Shown: positions 12,961 to 23,840 of the stretch, piece by piece
Layout: the number at the start of each line of letters is the position of its first letter
Position numbering within the stretch: the first letter of the stretch is position 1
NCBI GenBank assembly: GCA_034509425.1
Contig: JAVTVJ010000001.1
Coordinates: 9,266,001 to 9,330,000, forward strand
DNA length: 64,000 bases
Reading direction: 5' to 3'
Source: Eopsaltria australis
Lineage: Eukaryota; Chordata; Aves; Passeriformes; Petroicidae
Made by a program: the position numbers and the translations under genes
The notes under the pieces: generated by a model
Database searches by the model: none
What the model was told of the DNA's origin: nothing
What the model saw: the letters and a program-made list of their open reading frames with translations, nothing else

Positions 12961-14335
12961 AGAAGTAGAAGGACATTTTTTCCAAAATTAGCCCTGTCAT
13001 CTCAGATCAAACTTTTCAGTTTTTTTTTCTTTTCTCATCTCTAAATTGTAGCTAATGAGAAGGAAGAATCCTGTCACAGGAGTCACAATAACAGTATGTG
13101 CTTGATGGTGCTGGAGATACAGAGAGACTTGTGCAGGGTTTATAAGGACACACAGGGAAGGGCCAACCCTACTTTGGTGGATGCTGGATACAGGATATTG
13201 TCGTATGCAAACAAGTGCAATGGTATTTTTAGCGTTTCACTGGAATTAATACACGTTTCACTGGAAACTTAGAGAGTTTAAATTTTTTTGCAGTGTTTTC
13301 AGTGTACAGCATATTGACCAAAACACCTTTTTTTTGTATGTTTGTTTATACAAACAAATCCAAACTGTGCTTCATGTTATCATAGCTTTTTAAGACTTTC
13401 TGTTGATTGCTGCCACCATGCTCCCAGTGAGCTCTCTGGGTTTGTATTTTTTTTGCCATGAAGGAGTTCCTACACCTTCCAAAGAGATGGGGAAGCTGTG
13501 CATATGAGAGAGTAAGTGCAATTTGAGCAACACTGAGTTTATCCACTTTTTGCTCTTTGTAACACCAGATTGACAAATTCACACTCTTCTTTTCAGCAGT
13601 GCCTTGAGGGTTAGGGCAGTGAAGAAGCCAGCAGATCTGAAGCAGAGTGGGACCGAACAGAATGTTGGAGTGGAACTTTTCAAGGCAATATGAACATCAA
13701 AAGAAATTAAATTCAGGATAGTTTAATGACATCTAGGAAAGAAGTTTTCAGTAAAAATTTATATAGTTTCTCACAACATCTTGAACACAGGAAAGTTTCT
13801 GAAAACCACATCAAGGCTCCCACAGGGCAAGTAAGAACACTAAGAGAGAGATTAAAAAACATGAGGTTTGGTGAAAATTCATTTAAATGAAAGGACTTCT
13901 TATTTCAGCAAGCCATTCACTTGTTGAATTTCTTCCCTCCACTCTAGAGAAATGTTTCCCACAAGGCTCCCTGGGCTCCCTGGCCCTTTTTCCCTACGCC
14001 AATCTCCTCTGCACAGGAAACAGAGCTGGACTCTTGCCATGAAAGGGAGTACTCAGGCTGCTACTTTAGACATGAGGTCCTGGTGAAGGACTTCAAGTCT
14101 TCCCTCCACAGCTTCTCTTCTTCTGCTGAACCCCATTGCACTTGCTGGTCAGGAGAAGAAAGTTGTTTTCTTTGAACCAGGTCCTTCAGTGAGCAGATAG
14201 TCCAGATCATTTAGGCTCCTGTGATTTTTTTCCTTCCGCAGACTTTGCTGAAAATTGATTCCCCATCACACATGGATGTAGGCACAGAGCAAATCCTCCC
14301 TAGAACTGTGCACAAACAGCGCGCCCTCCCAATGC

Positions 14336-14452
14336 CTCACACCCATCTCTGTGTCCTCTCCTCACACCCATCTCTGTGTCCTCTCCTCACACCCATCTCT
14401 GTGTCCTCTCCCCACACCCATCTCTGCGTCTTCTCCTCTTCTCACACCCATC
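14336..14452. repeat. 25-bp minisatellite, four copies plus a partial fifth
   Basis: Units start at 14336, 14361, 14386 and 14411. The first three are identical or nearly so, the fourth has a few substitutions, and a partial fifth follows after 5 extra bases at 14441. The unit begins ctcacacccatctctgtg. Because 25 leaves remainder 1 on division by 3, the array is read in all three frames and gives rise to overlapping plus-strand open frames with the same repeated peptide; these are artefacts of the repeat and not genes. Confidence 0.95.
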
Positions 14453-17400
14453 AGTTTATCTCTTCATTCCACATGGCATAATATATTCCCAGGTATCTTC
14501 CTGGATAGCTCCTGTGCTGCTGTTTCTGCATGATGAAATTCAGCCTCAGTGTCAAGTCAGCCTTGTTTTCTGCAACTATCTCTGTGAATATTATCTGAAT
14601 ACCTCTGTGTGTTCAGCACTCATTAGAAATTTAATTTATAATTTAGCTAGATTTTTAAACCACTTCCTTCTGTTACTCAATCCAGCACAATAACTATGCT
14701 CTATCTACAGCAAAGGACGACATGAGCTAGATATTAAAAGGAAAGATTTTTTTACTTTCTGTATAACCAGTGCTGCAGTGCTGTGTAGGGCAATGTCACT
14801 CTGTGACACATTTTATCCCTGTAATGCTATTAAGAACAGCATCAAAACACCTTATTTGCTTTGCCAGTAGCAGTCACATAAATTAAAGATGCCCAGAAGC
14901 AGCTTACATTATTTCTAGCAGCTTTGAAAAATGATCTAATTTTGATTGCAAGTAGTGTAACAATCTCCTCTGTGTTATAACTCTTTATTTGATTTTTTTT
15001 TCCCTTCATTCTCCAGCCTCAAATTTTGCCAACTACAAAAACTAACAACTGGTTTCTATTACCACCTAGATTCTCTCCAGAAAGTCAGAGTGTGGAAAAT
15101 GAAAAGAATTTCTGCTTTGTTTTCCCATATTTTCAATGAAATTATGGATGTTAATTTAAAGGGGATTATGGAATTGATTTCCCTTAATGTTAATCTCTCT
15201 CCATCCAGGGGAACTTTTTTCTCTTTTCAATGACAAAATTCCCACTGCTTGTTTGAAAACTGTTACTAGGTGTATTATTCATCTGATGAGTTTGCTGTGA
15301 GTTTTTAAGAAAGGTGAGCACCTTAGCAAGTGAGCTAAATGAAAGAACTCCTTCATGTTAAACTGTCTGGTCAGGTCTTCTTTTTCATTATTTTTCCATA
15401 AGTAGCAGGAAGAAACTTGATTGTGTCTCCAAATCCTGTGGTTTACCAGGTGTAAATCTATGACATCTCACTGATATGACATTTGTATAAATAAATGAGG
15501 CAACTCAAAATTAAAATAAACAAACAAACCAAGAATCTACAAAGAGTAATATATTTCAGCCTTTATTGAAATGTTGTGTCAGAGCCTGGAATATATCTCT
15601 TTGTGGGAAGATCTGCATGATTTAGTGGTACATCTGGTATCAGATGTCTTAAAATTCTGATTTATTTGCTACATAAATTAAGAATTTCCTATTTGAACTT
15701 TGAAAATGCTTTCACATCCTATTTTTTATCTCAGTACACCATAAACTCCCAATGCAAATGTCATTCAGTCTTTCATCCAGGACATATACAAGCAACAACT
15801 CCTGCCTTGCCCTGCTCTCAGAACGAATGATATTCAGGATGGCTCTTTCCCTTCATCAGATGGATTTAGTACTAGACTGGAAGATGACTGTTCTATGTGA
15901 TGGCAACTTGCAAAGGGTTGAAATTAGTCTGTATTTCATGCCAGTCATTAGAACTGGGTAGCCTGTGCTGTGGGTAACATAAGTACAAGGCTGCCATCAA
16001 AACACGAGCCTGTAGCCAGCCAATTAGTTCAACAGACAAAAGCTCTGGGCCAAATCCCCTTTTATTCCCCATCTTTTCACAACCTCATTCTTCCCCTCAT
16101 TTCACAGGGGCAGTGCTGGGCCAGTGGCCACTGCTTTCTCACCACAGCTGCAGACTGGCAGGCTGACACTCATCGTGTACAAAAATCCACTGTTCTCTTT
16201 CTCTCGAGCCCTTTTCCCTGGCACTGGCACACCTCAAGAGCAAGCAGACAATGGTGGCTCCCAGATGTGTCTTTAAAGCACACAAACCAAAAGGCTCAGG
16301 CACAGTGCTCAGAGAACAAACAATGTAAATCGATATGCCATGATTTATAGCAGCTAGGGAATTTGGCTCTGGAAGGCAAGCAGTCTGATGGCATTGTGGA
16401 GGTGAAAATGCAGACAGTGAAGCCCACCATGTTTATTATGTACAATTCTGGGATGCAAGCACTGTTCTCCTCAGAGGGAAGCATCCTGCTCAGGCAGGTA
16501 CAAGTGCTGTCTGGAATTCATCAGTATCCAAGTGCTTACAGCCCCCTGCTATGGTGCTGTAAATCAAAGGGATGCACACTAATGTAGAAGAACATTGCGT
16601 GTGTCAATTCATTAGTCAATGGAGTGGGAAAGATTGGCGTATCAGTCATGAAGATATATGAAGTCTGCCTCTTAATGATGTTAGCTCGTAGGCAGTTTGT
16701 GATGGAACCTTTGTGGCCTGATGACTGTGTTTAATATGTGCAATCCATACCCCAATAAATCTGTGGCTGGCAAGCGAGCACAGACACTTTGTTAGGTTTA
16801 TGGAAAAAAACACACCAAGTATTGTGGGCAGCATTAATAATTAACAGTGTTAAGCCAGCATAAAAAGAAGGTCATTATTGGATCCAAATTAAAAAATAAT
16901 AATTACATAATGAAAACTGTTGGTGTGGGCTGTAATACTTTTCAGGGCAGGACAGAGACCCATCAGATCCAGTTGGTGTTGCAGTCACGTCAGTGTCCGT
17001 AGGAACTGGATGTTCTGTGGAGTGTGTGCAGCATTAATCAGTCTAGAATTTGTCACTGCTCAAGGTGCAGCAGCTCCAAGTGCAGACAGGAACTGACTTG
17101 CATCAAAAATGTCATACTGACACATTGCTGAACAGAAGAACAAACCAACAAGCGAACAGAGTAAAAAGTACTACATAATACAGATTTTAAAATATGCTGC
17201 TTCTTGAAATCTATATTAGTAAAATAATCCTCATCAAAAGGAAAATATCTCACAGAAATCTACTTATTTATAAATAAATATTCTTTAATTTTTTAAAGAC
17301 CTAGAGCCTCAACTGAAGTGAATGGACTCTTCCAAAGTAAATTAAGCACCTTAAATTTATACCAACCAAAGACCTGGCCCTAGTTAGTGCTCCAGTTTCT

Positions 17401-20000
17401 TTCTGCAATTCACATAATAATATGTGAGGTTGTCATCTACCTCTGCTTTGTTCTGCGCCCACATGAAAAATGGGGAGTTTCTTCCAGTTCTTAGAAGGCA
17501 TTAGTTTTCAGGCACAGCTTTCTGATAAAGCGGCAGGAGCAGGTAGCAGCAGTGCTCCCCCCCCACCCCAAGATTCCTTCACTGACTGGAGAGCAAAAGT
17601 AGGACAGCTAGGACAGGAGGAGCATGTATAGGAGTAAAGCTGGATGCAGGGGTGAATTGCTAGTGTTCCTTTACTCACTGTATCACAAATGGTGAACCCT
17701 GGTTATGCTTTGCAAGCAAACAGCAGTGAGGTAACCAGAACAGCTGTACAACAAAATGAATCGTTTACTGAGATCAAGAGATGAGACCATGCACTTTAGA
17801 GAAGTGGTTATAAATTGAAGTCCTGGCATTAATTTCATAATTAGAAAAAAGTTTCACATCCTTATAGATGTGAGCTTTTTTTTTTTAATATAGATTAATC
17901 AGGCCGACAGAAAGACTAATTCAGTGCACTACCAAACACTGCCTTAATCCTGCCCTAGCACACAAGTTGATCCTGAAAGATTTTTCTGATTGAACTGCAG
18001 AAAATGTTGAAATATTTCTGTGAATATGAGGTAAGCAGTCACTGAACTTCGTAGCATATGAAAACTCCAGATAAAGGTATGGGGACTTAGCTGACAGCAT
18101 TGAAACAAGCTTATCTTCTTCTTAGCAGTGATTTTAAATACTGCCATTTGAGTGTCAAGGAACATAGAGCCATATTTTAAAACCTGGATAAGAAATTCAG
18201 TAGGCAAACATGCTTACAGAAGAGGGCTTTTTAAATTTGTCCCGCGTCCTGTATGACTTTCAAATATTGTAATTTTTCATATGCATGTTTATATACCCAA
18301 GACAAAGAAAACTGAAACCCAAAATTTCTCAACTATTTAAAAGTATGTGTGAAAATATAAGTCCCATCTGGAAAAAATACATGCTATTTAGCAATATTTT
18401 GCCTGCTAGTTGCTAATTTATAATGTTTGTCCTACATTTCCTATTCTAAACTGCAGGACACATAATGTACATCCAGAATCTGGCACATTTCACCTTACAA
18501 GTATCTACGTTTGCTAAGGTGATATTTTTTCCTTTAAACCATATATGGATCAGTGTGAGGAATTAAACTTGCAGCTAATTTTATGTCTGCTTCATGTAAA
18601 AGAAGTCTTGTTGATCATCCAACCAGGGGGAAGTGCTGTCAGAAAAAAGAGTGGCCATGACTGATTTTATGTGTATCCTTCAGGGCAAGATGGTTAGAAG
18701 GCAACTGACCACTAGTTGGAGGATTTAATTCAGCTAGTATTGATTTGGAGCTGAAGAGGTGGGTTTTCAGCCCGGCAAAAGACTGAGTTGTATCACTCTC
18801 TTAAACACCATTTTGTGAAGAGAGAGGAGACAATATTTAAGTCCTTTTTCTTTCTCTGGATCAGAGAACATATTTGGTTTCTGTGAAGAAACAAAGACAC
18901 TCACTTGCTTAAATGTATTTATAATTTTCTTGATCTCTAAATTACCAGTATTGTTTGAAGCAGAGAAAAAGTTTTAGATACCTCTCTGCAAAATCTGTGC
19001 TGTTTTTGACCATAAACACACAGCTATTTTGAGTCAGAGTGAAAGATGATCTAGCCCAGCATGCTGCTTTGACAGATGACAATATTGAATACCCAGGGAA
19101 AAGTTTTAGAGCACACAGGGACACTTATTATGCAGTATGAAGTCACTCAGTGACTTCACCTAATGTTTTCTGGTTGTTTTTAACATGTGTTGGGGGGACT
19201 GTTTTTTCCCTTTTGTCTGACTGTTCTTTGGGTTTGGGAGGGACTTTATCTATTAATAGGCATGGCAGTTCTGTGTTTGGCACTACACCATGGCAAGAAG
19301 TTCCATAGTTTGACTCATTGTGTTTCTTCTGAACCTGATGTAGGTTTGTTTCATGTGAAGCCTCCATTAGGCTACCACACTCATGCCTTCCTGGGCACCC
19401 CAAAGAGTAATATTTTTGGGAGGGATGGTGAATGAACTCACAAAAAAAAACCACAAATAAAAGATGCAGAAGGTTTGAATACTGAATCAAGGGGGCTCAT
19501 AGGGTAGGGTATTTCCACAAACTAAGGTTTGAGGTTGACGACTAAGGAGCCTGTACAGAACAAACACAATTAGGAGTCAGCACCAAACATTCAAGTGTAA
19601 AGAATGCTGGGGAGGGAGGAGTTTGACAAATGGTGACAGCGTTTTGGAAGACATCCAAAGGAAATGCAAGTACAGGATTAATATATACTTATATAAGACA
19701 TATTCCCAGGTCAGATTTTGGGCAAAACTCTTTTTGCTGCAGGTGCACAGCTAGTGATCAGAAAGTTAATGCAGCAAAGCACCTCTTATTAGCTCTGGCT
19801 CTCTTATTCTAACTGGCTGTCATTCAGAGAATAGGAAGCTCAACACTGCGTGGAGAATTGTCCTCTCCACCTGTCAGTGATTAATTTCACACAGTCAGCC
19901 ATCAGGGACTCTGTAGGAGATTCTGGTTATATTTCTTTCTTGTCTCAATGCAGAATTTACTGTCTGCACTTTGTATTCGGTTCTAAATGAATTTTCGTAA
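14453..20000. other. Unique non-coding DNA without recognisable transposons
   Basis: No coding gene recognised. Includes a C8 tract at 17557-17564 and an AT-rich block at 16620-16920 that may be a conserved element. Open frames up to 126 codons (15970-16350 plus) and 115 codons (19143-19490 minus) show no domain. Confidence 0.5.
16620..16920. other. Possible conserved non-coding element
   Basis: Non-repetitive block with several TAAT/ATTA cores, including 'cattaataattaacag' near 16833-16848, and 'aataataattacataatg' near 16896-16913. No open frame spans it. The texture suggests a developmental enhancer candidate, but this is inference only. Confidence 0.2.
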
Positions 20001-20020
20001 TTTTTTTTGGGGGGGGGGGG
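20001..20020. repeat. T8G12 homopolymer junction
   Basis: Eight T followed by twelve G. An uninterrupted G12 run on the plus strand can take part in quadruplex folding and is prone to polymerase slippage, so the exact length may vary or be mis-sequenced. Confidence 0.9.
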
Positions 20021-20215
20021 AAGTCTCATAATTTTTTGATTGCCTTAGAATTACAAATATTTGCATTTGTTGCATTTGAACCAAACAATTTATGGACTAA
20101 ATTTTTCAAACATATTATTAATCATGTTAACACAAATAATTTTCAAGCACAGTAAGGAGCTAGTTTGGTCCTTAAATGAAAAATAATGAATAGATTTTCC
20201 TTCTTCTCTCCTCAG

Positions 20216-20306
20216 TGCTCCAAATGTGGATTCCTTGTTATTTTGACTGGTCAAGGAAACCCAGGCCTAAGGCTGAAATTGATGATACTCCTCTTTTTGC
20301 TTACAG
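20216..20306 (+). other. Exon-like interval with strong acceptor and donor, unassigned
   Basis: A textbook acceptor (ttttccttcttctctcctcag) precedes 91 bp that end in ttacag followed by gtaaag, a strong donor. Two of three frames are open. The third frame (entry phase 1, exit phase 2) encodes a plausible soluble peptide containing WIPCYFDWSRKPRPK, which I do not recognise. The first frame encodes a hydrophobic tail. A TAAT-type branch site could lie about 30 bp upstream. Isolated intervals like this occur by chance in long introns, so a pseudo-exon is at least as likely as a real exon. Confidence 0.28.
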
Positions 20307-22260
20307 GTAAAGATGCCCAGAACACTTCCTCTACCAAGTCTCAGATAGGCAAGGCACTGAGGGGAAAGTTGCTGACCTTGATGCAACTCCTAACATCAGG
20401 AAACCCCAATTCTGAGAAACTATAAGGCCTCCAAACCACTTTGTGTTGCAGGCAAGCACATCTTTCAGCTACTCAGGCCCCTCCAAAGTTGCTGTTGTTG
20501 AGCAGAAGCTTTTGCTTAATTTGTTTTCTGGGAGATTGTGGCACTAACAGGATTTAATGGGGAATATCAGAAAGGGGTAACAAGGCAAAAAGGGCTGAGA
20601 TCCAGATGAAAAGGACAATGTCACTGGTGCGAAAGCAGCTGAAGGGGCAGGTCAGGACATAAATCATGCTAAATGAGAGCTTGAGCAGGAGGAGGGGAGA
20701 ATAGGAATTTGGATGGGGAAATTAGTGAGAAAACTGGCATCTAAACAGTGTTTGTGTTCAGCTTGAGGCATGTCCATATTAAGTTTCATCTTGAAATATA
20801 AACAGGAATAGATTGTTGGACCAAGTTTGGTGTTAACTTCATAGCAAAGTGATTTTTAACTTGTTAACATTTGTTATGGACAAACAAGAAAACTCATGCT
20901 TCTCATGTAATAAACAAAAGTTTTAAAAAAAGGTGAAAGTTAAATCAAAACTCACAAAACATTTAGAAAAAACACCCATGATTATTCACTGGGAACGTTT
21001 GAGTTCATTCTACCACTTATAGAAAACACATGAACCTGTAAACATGGAAGTCAAATATGTTGTTTAGAGAGAAGACAAGTAAGTAAAACAATACAACACT
21101 GTTCAGTTTCTATTTATGTAGTATTATGGACACATCAGAAAAGGGGTATTAAGGAAAAATGGAATGAAGAAGAAATTCCTCTATGTAATTCTTCAGAATC
21201 TTTGTGACAAGGGCATGATTTCTTTACTAGAAGAATTTGGTAACATTTGAACAATGTGAAAAAGACTAAAAATAATTACATTTTTCCTCATTTGGGAAAC
21301 AATTCTAATGAAATGCCTGTGCAAGAAACTTGATTTGACCCATGAGACTGATAAATAAATAATTGTCTGGCTGGAGAGTAGTTTTGATTAGTTGATGGTT
21401 TCTCAATGGGACCTCCACCAGTTCCAGAGGTCGCTTCCACCGATCACAGCGTTTGGAATTCCTTATGAACCAGCAAAAAAATCATGCACATCTCAAAGGA
21501 GAGCCTAGATTTGTGACAACACATTAACTAATGCTTTCAAAACTATTCAGGTGAAAAGTAAATTAAGTGAGGAAATAATGTCAAGGGCTTTGTGGATTTC
21601 AGCAATCCAGGGGGAAAAGTATGTGGAAATTTATTAGAAATCACATTCTGAAACATATGTTTGCTTCTGTCCACAGGAACAGAGCTCTTGGAAGGCTTAT
21701 CTTTCTAATACTGGAAGGCCTGGGGATCCTGGTACTTAAACTGCAGTACAAGTGATGTGGATGGAGTGAATGGGAGAAGTTTTGTTATTTGACACAGCAC
21801 AACCTGTGGTAGAAAACTGTATCTGTGTCCAATGAATTGTGCTTTCCACTATTAAAGAACAGAAGAAGGTTCTGAGGGCTATTAAAGCCCTCGAAAACAT
21901 GACTCATAGCTCAGAGTTCTCAGCTGATTTATTCTATGGAAAGACAATTGCAGGAAGTGTTCCACTTGAAGGACAGAAGGCTCTTTGCTCTCCAGCAAAA
22001 AGAAAAATAAGGTCAAATGGATGAAAGCTGGAAATAAAACCCTCCCCAAGTTGCAGTGAACCAATTTACCAGTATTTGTGTGTAGATTCTGTATGAATGG
22101 AAAGAATAAAAACTAAACTTGGAGCTTTTTCTAAAGGATCTGCTTTGAAATAGAAGTATATTTCATGTTTCTTTGATGTAACAGAGGTCACCTTAGGTAT
22201 GCATGGTGGTCCCTTTATTCTTGCAATTGGTGAAAACAGTTTCTTAGAAATAGGAGTGCT

Positions 22261-23840
22261 GTGACCGAAGAAGCAGAAGAGGAAGGCATGACACTTCCTT
22301 TTCAGGGAATGAATTTTACTTAGCCAGAGGGGCTGGTTGGAAGAATGAAAGATTGGGTTTTGTAGGCTAAGGAAGAAGAAACTTGGTTTGAAGAACGCAG
22401 ACAAGGGTAGGAGGCAAGTACAGGCAGAAGCAACACTAACTTCTGAGGTTTGCATGTTTGGTACAAGTGAGAAGTGTTTAACTGAATGCAGAAAAGGAAA
22501 TCTTGATAAATCAAATGCTGGTTATTGAACCCTAAAAACCAAGTAGTAGACGTGACATTCTGACAGCTCTGGACAGGATTCCAAGCAGCGTGCTGTCGGC
22601 TGAAAGGTAAGGGAAAGGTTTGACAGCTTCCATGTTGGAAGACCAGGGTAGGGTTTAAATGGGTGTGAGTAGAGCTGACTGACCGCCTGAAAGTAGCAGG
22701 AGAACTCACTGTCCTGTGAGTTCAGGCAGAGCCAGCAGAGCTGAACACGTGTAGAATGCTGGGAACAAGCCTAGAGTAAGGAGGCACCAGAGAAAAGGGA
22801 CTTTGGACACAATGTTACTCTCTCTGCACCAGATTGGAGGCTCTAAGATGCTGGAGATGAAGACAAGAAGAAAGATGGATTTACAGCTTGAAAATGTTGT
22901 TATTTTTAGAGGATGTAATGCGAAACCTTGTCTGAGGCTGAGTGGAAACTGCTAGATAACAGAGAGGAGTCGAGAACAAATGAAAGTGAGGAAATATGAC
23001 ACAGAGCAGGGAATCTCAGCTCTCTGAGGGAACAAGGGTTGTGGATGCATTCCTCCCAGGTGGAGATTAATAACAATTTTGGGTTAGAGTTTGAAACTAT
23101 TACAACAAGTGTCTAAGAAACAACCAAGTTAAGAGATAGAGAGAAATTTGTGTCTCAGGCAGGCAAGCTGCTAGCACATTTTACAAATGACATCTGCTCT
23201 GAGCAGGAATGTTCCAGGGAGGGTTACATTTCAGCTCAATCAATTTTTTTATACATAATTTATTTCTATAAAGGGGACACACTGATCTGATTTAATTAGG
23301 CTAATTAGAGGTCTGTGTCAAATACAGGAGTGAAGTATATGGAGGTGGGTAGAAGGCGTAGGAGTGGAAAGACAGGAGGTAAAGTCCTTGTAAGAGAGAA
23401 TTAGTTTTCACTCAGAAGAAAGTGACAGGAATCCAGGCAGTATAAAATCTGGAAATCTTTCCTGACTAAATGCTGTGGAGCTCCATATTGAAGCCTGAGG
23501 TAGACTGAACAATGGAAAAGTAATGGCTTTTTTGCTGAGCTGCAATAACTGCAGGTATATATGAGAAAGAATGGATTTTCATACAGGTGAATTTGAATAA
23601 AGGAAGTGTAGGAATGAAGACCAAGAGACTGAAAGCCATATGGAGATGTTAAAGCAGAAATTACTGGTTTATCTGTCGAGTCTAAAGGATCAGACCAGTT
23701 CTAGGAACAAGAAAGGTGATGGAAGGAGAACTGGCAGGAAGGCAGCAAAGCAGAATTTCTTGTTCTCAGTGGCCCCATGCAGGAATGCTGTCCTTCGTTT
23801 CAGAAGGAGCAGGAGACAGTGGAACAAGCTGAGTGTCTCA
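22261..23840 (+). other. Purine-rich strand-asymmetric stretch
   Basis: By eye the plus strand is enriched in G and A over about 1.5 kb, in contrast to both flanks. Such asymmetry can come from old transcription on this strand or from an eroded repeat. I could not match it to a known family, and no long open frame follows the asymmetry. Composition was not computed. Confidence 0.3.

Larger units (their letters stand above)
8736..14335. other. Unique non-coding DNA without recognisable transposons
   Basis: No coding gene recognised. Contains the exon-like interval at 9840-9900 and a 13-bp direct repeat cgtttcactggaa at 13233 and 13254. The part at 12600-12960 has many ATTA and TAAT cores. Open frames up to 120 codons (9595-9957 plus) are within chance expectation. 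Confidence 0.5.

Noticed and set aside
14221..14693. Three overlapping plus-strand open frames around 14.2-14.7 kb
   Set aside because: All are produced by the 25-bp minisatellite read in successive frames.
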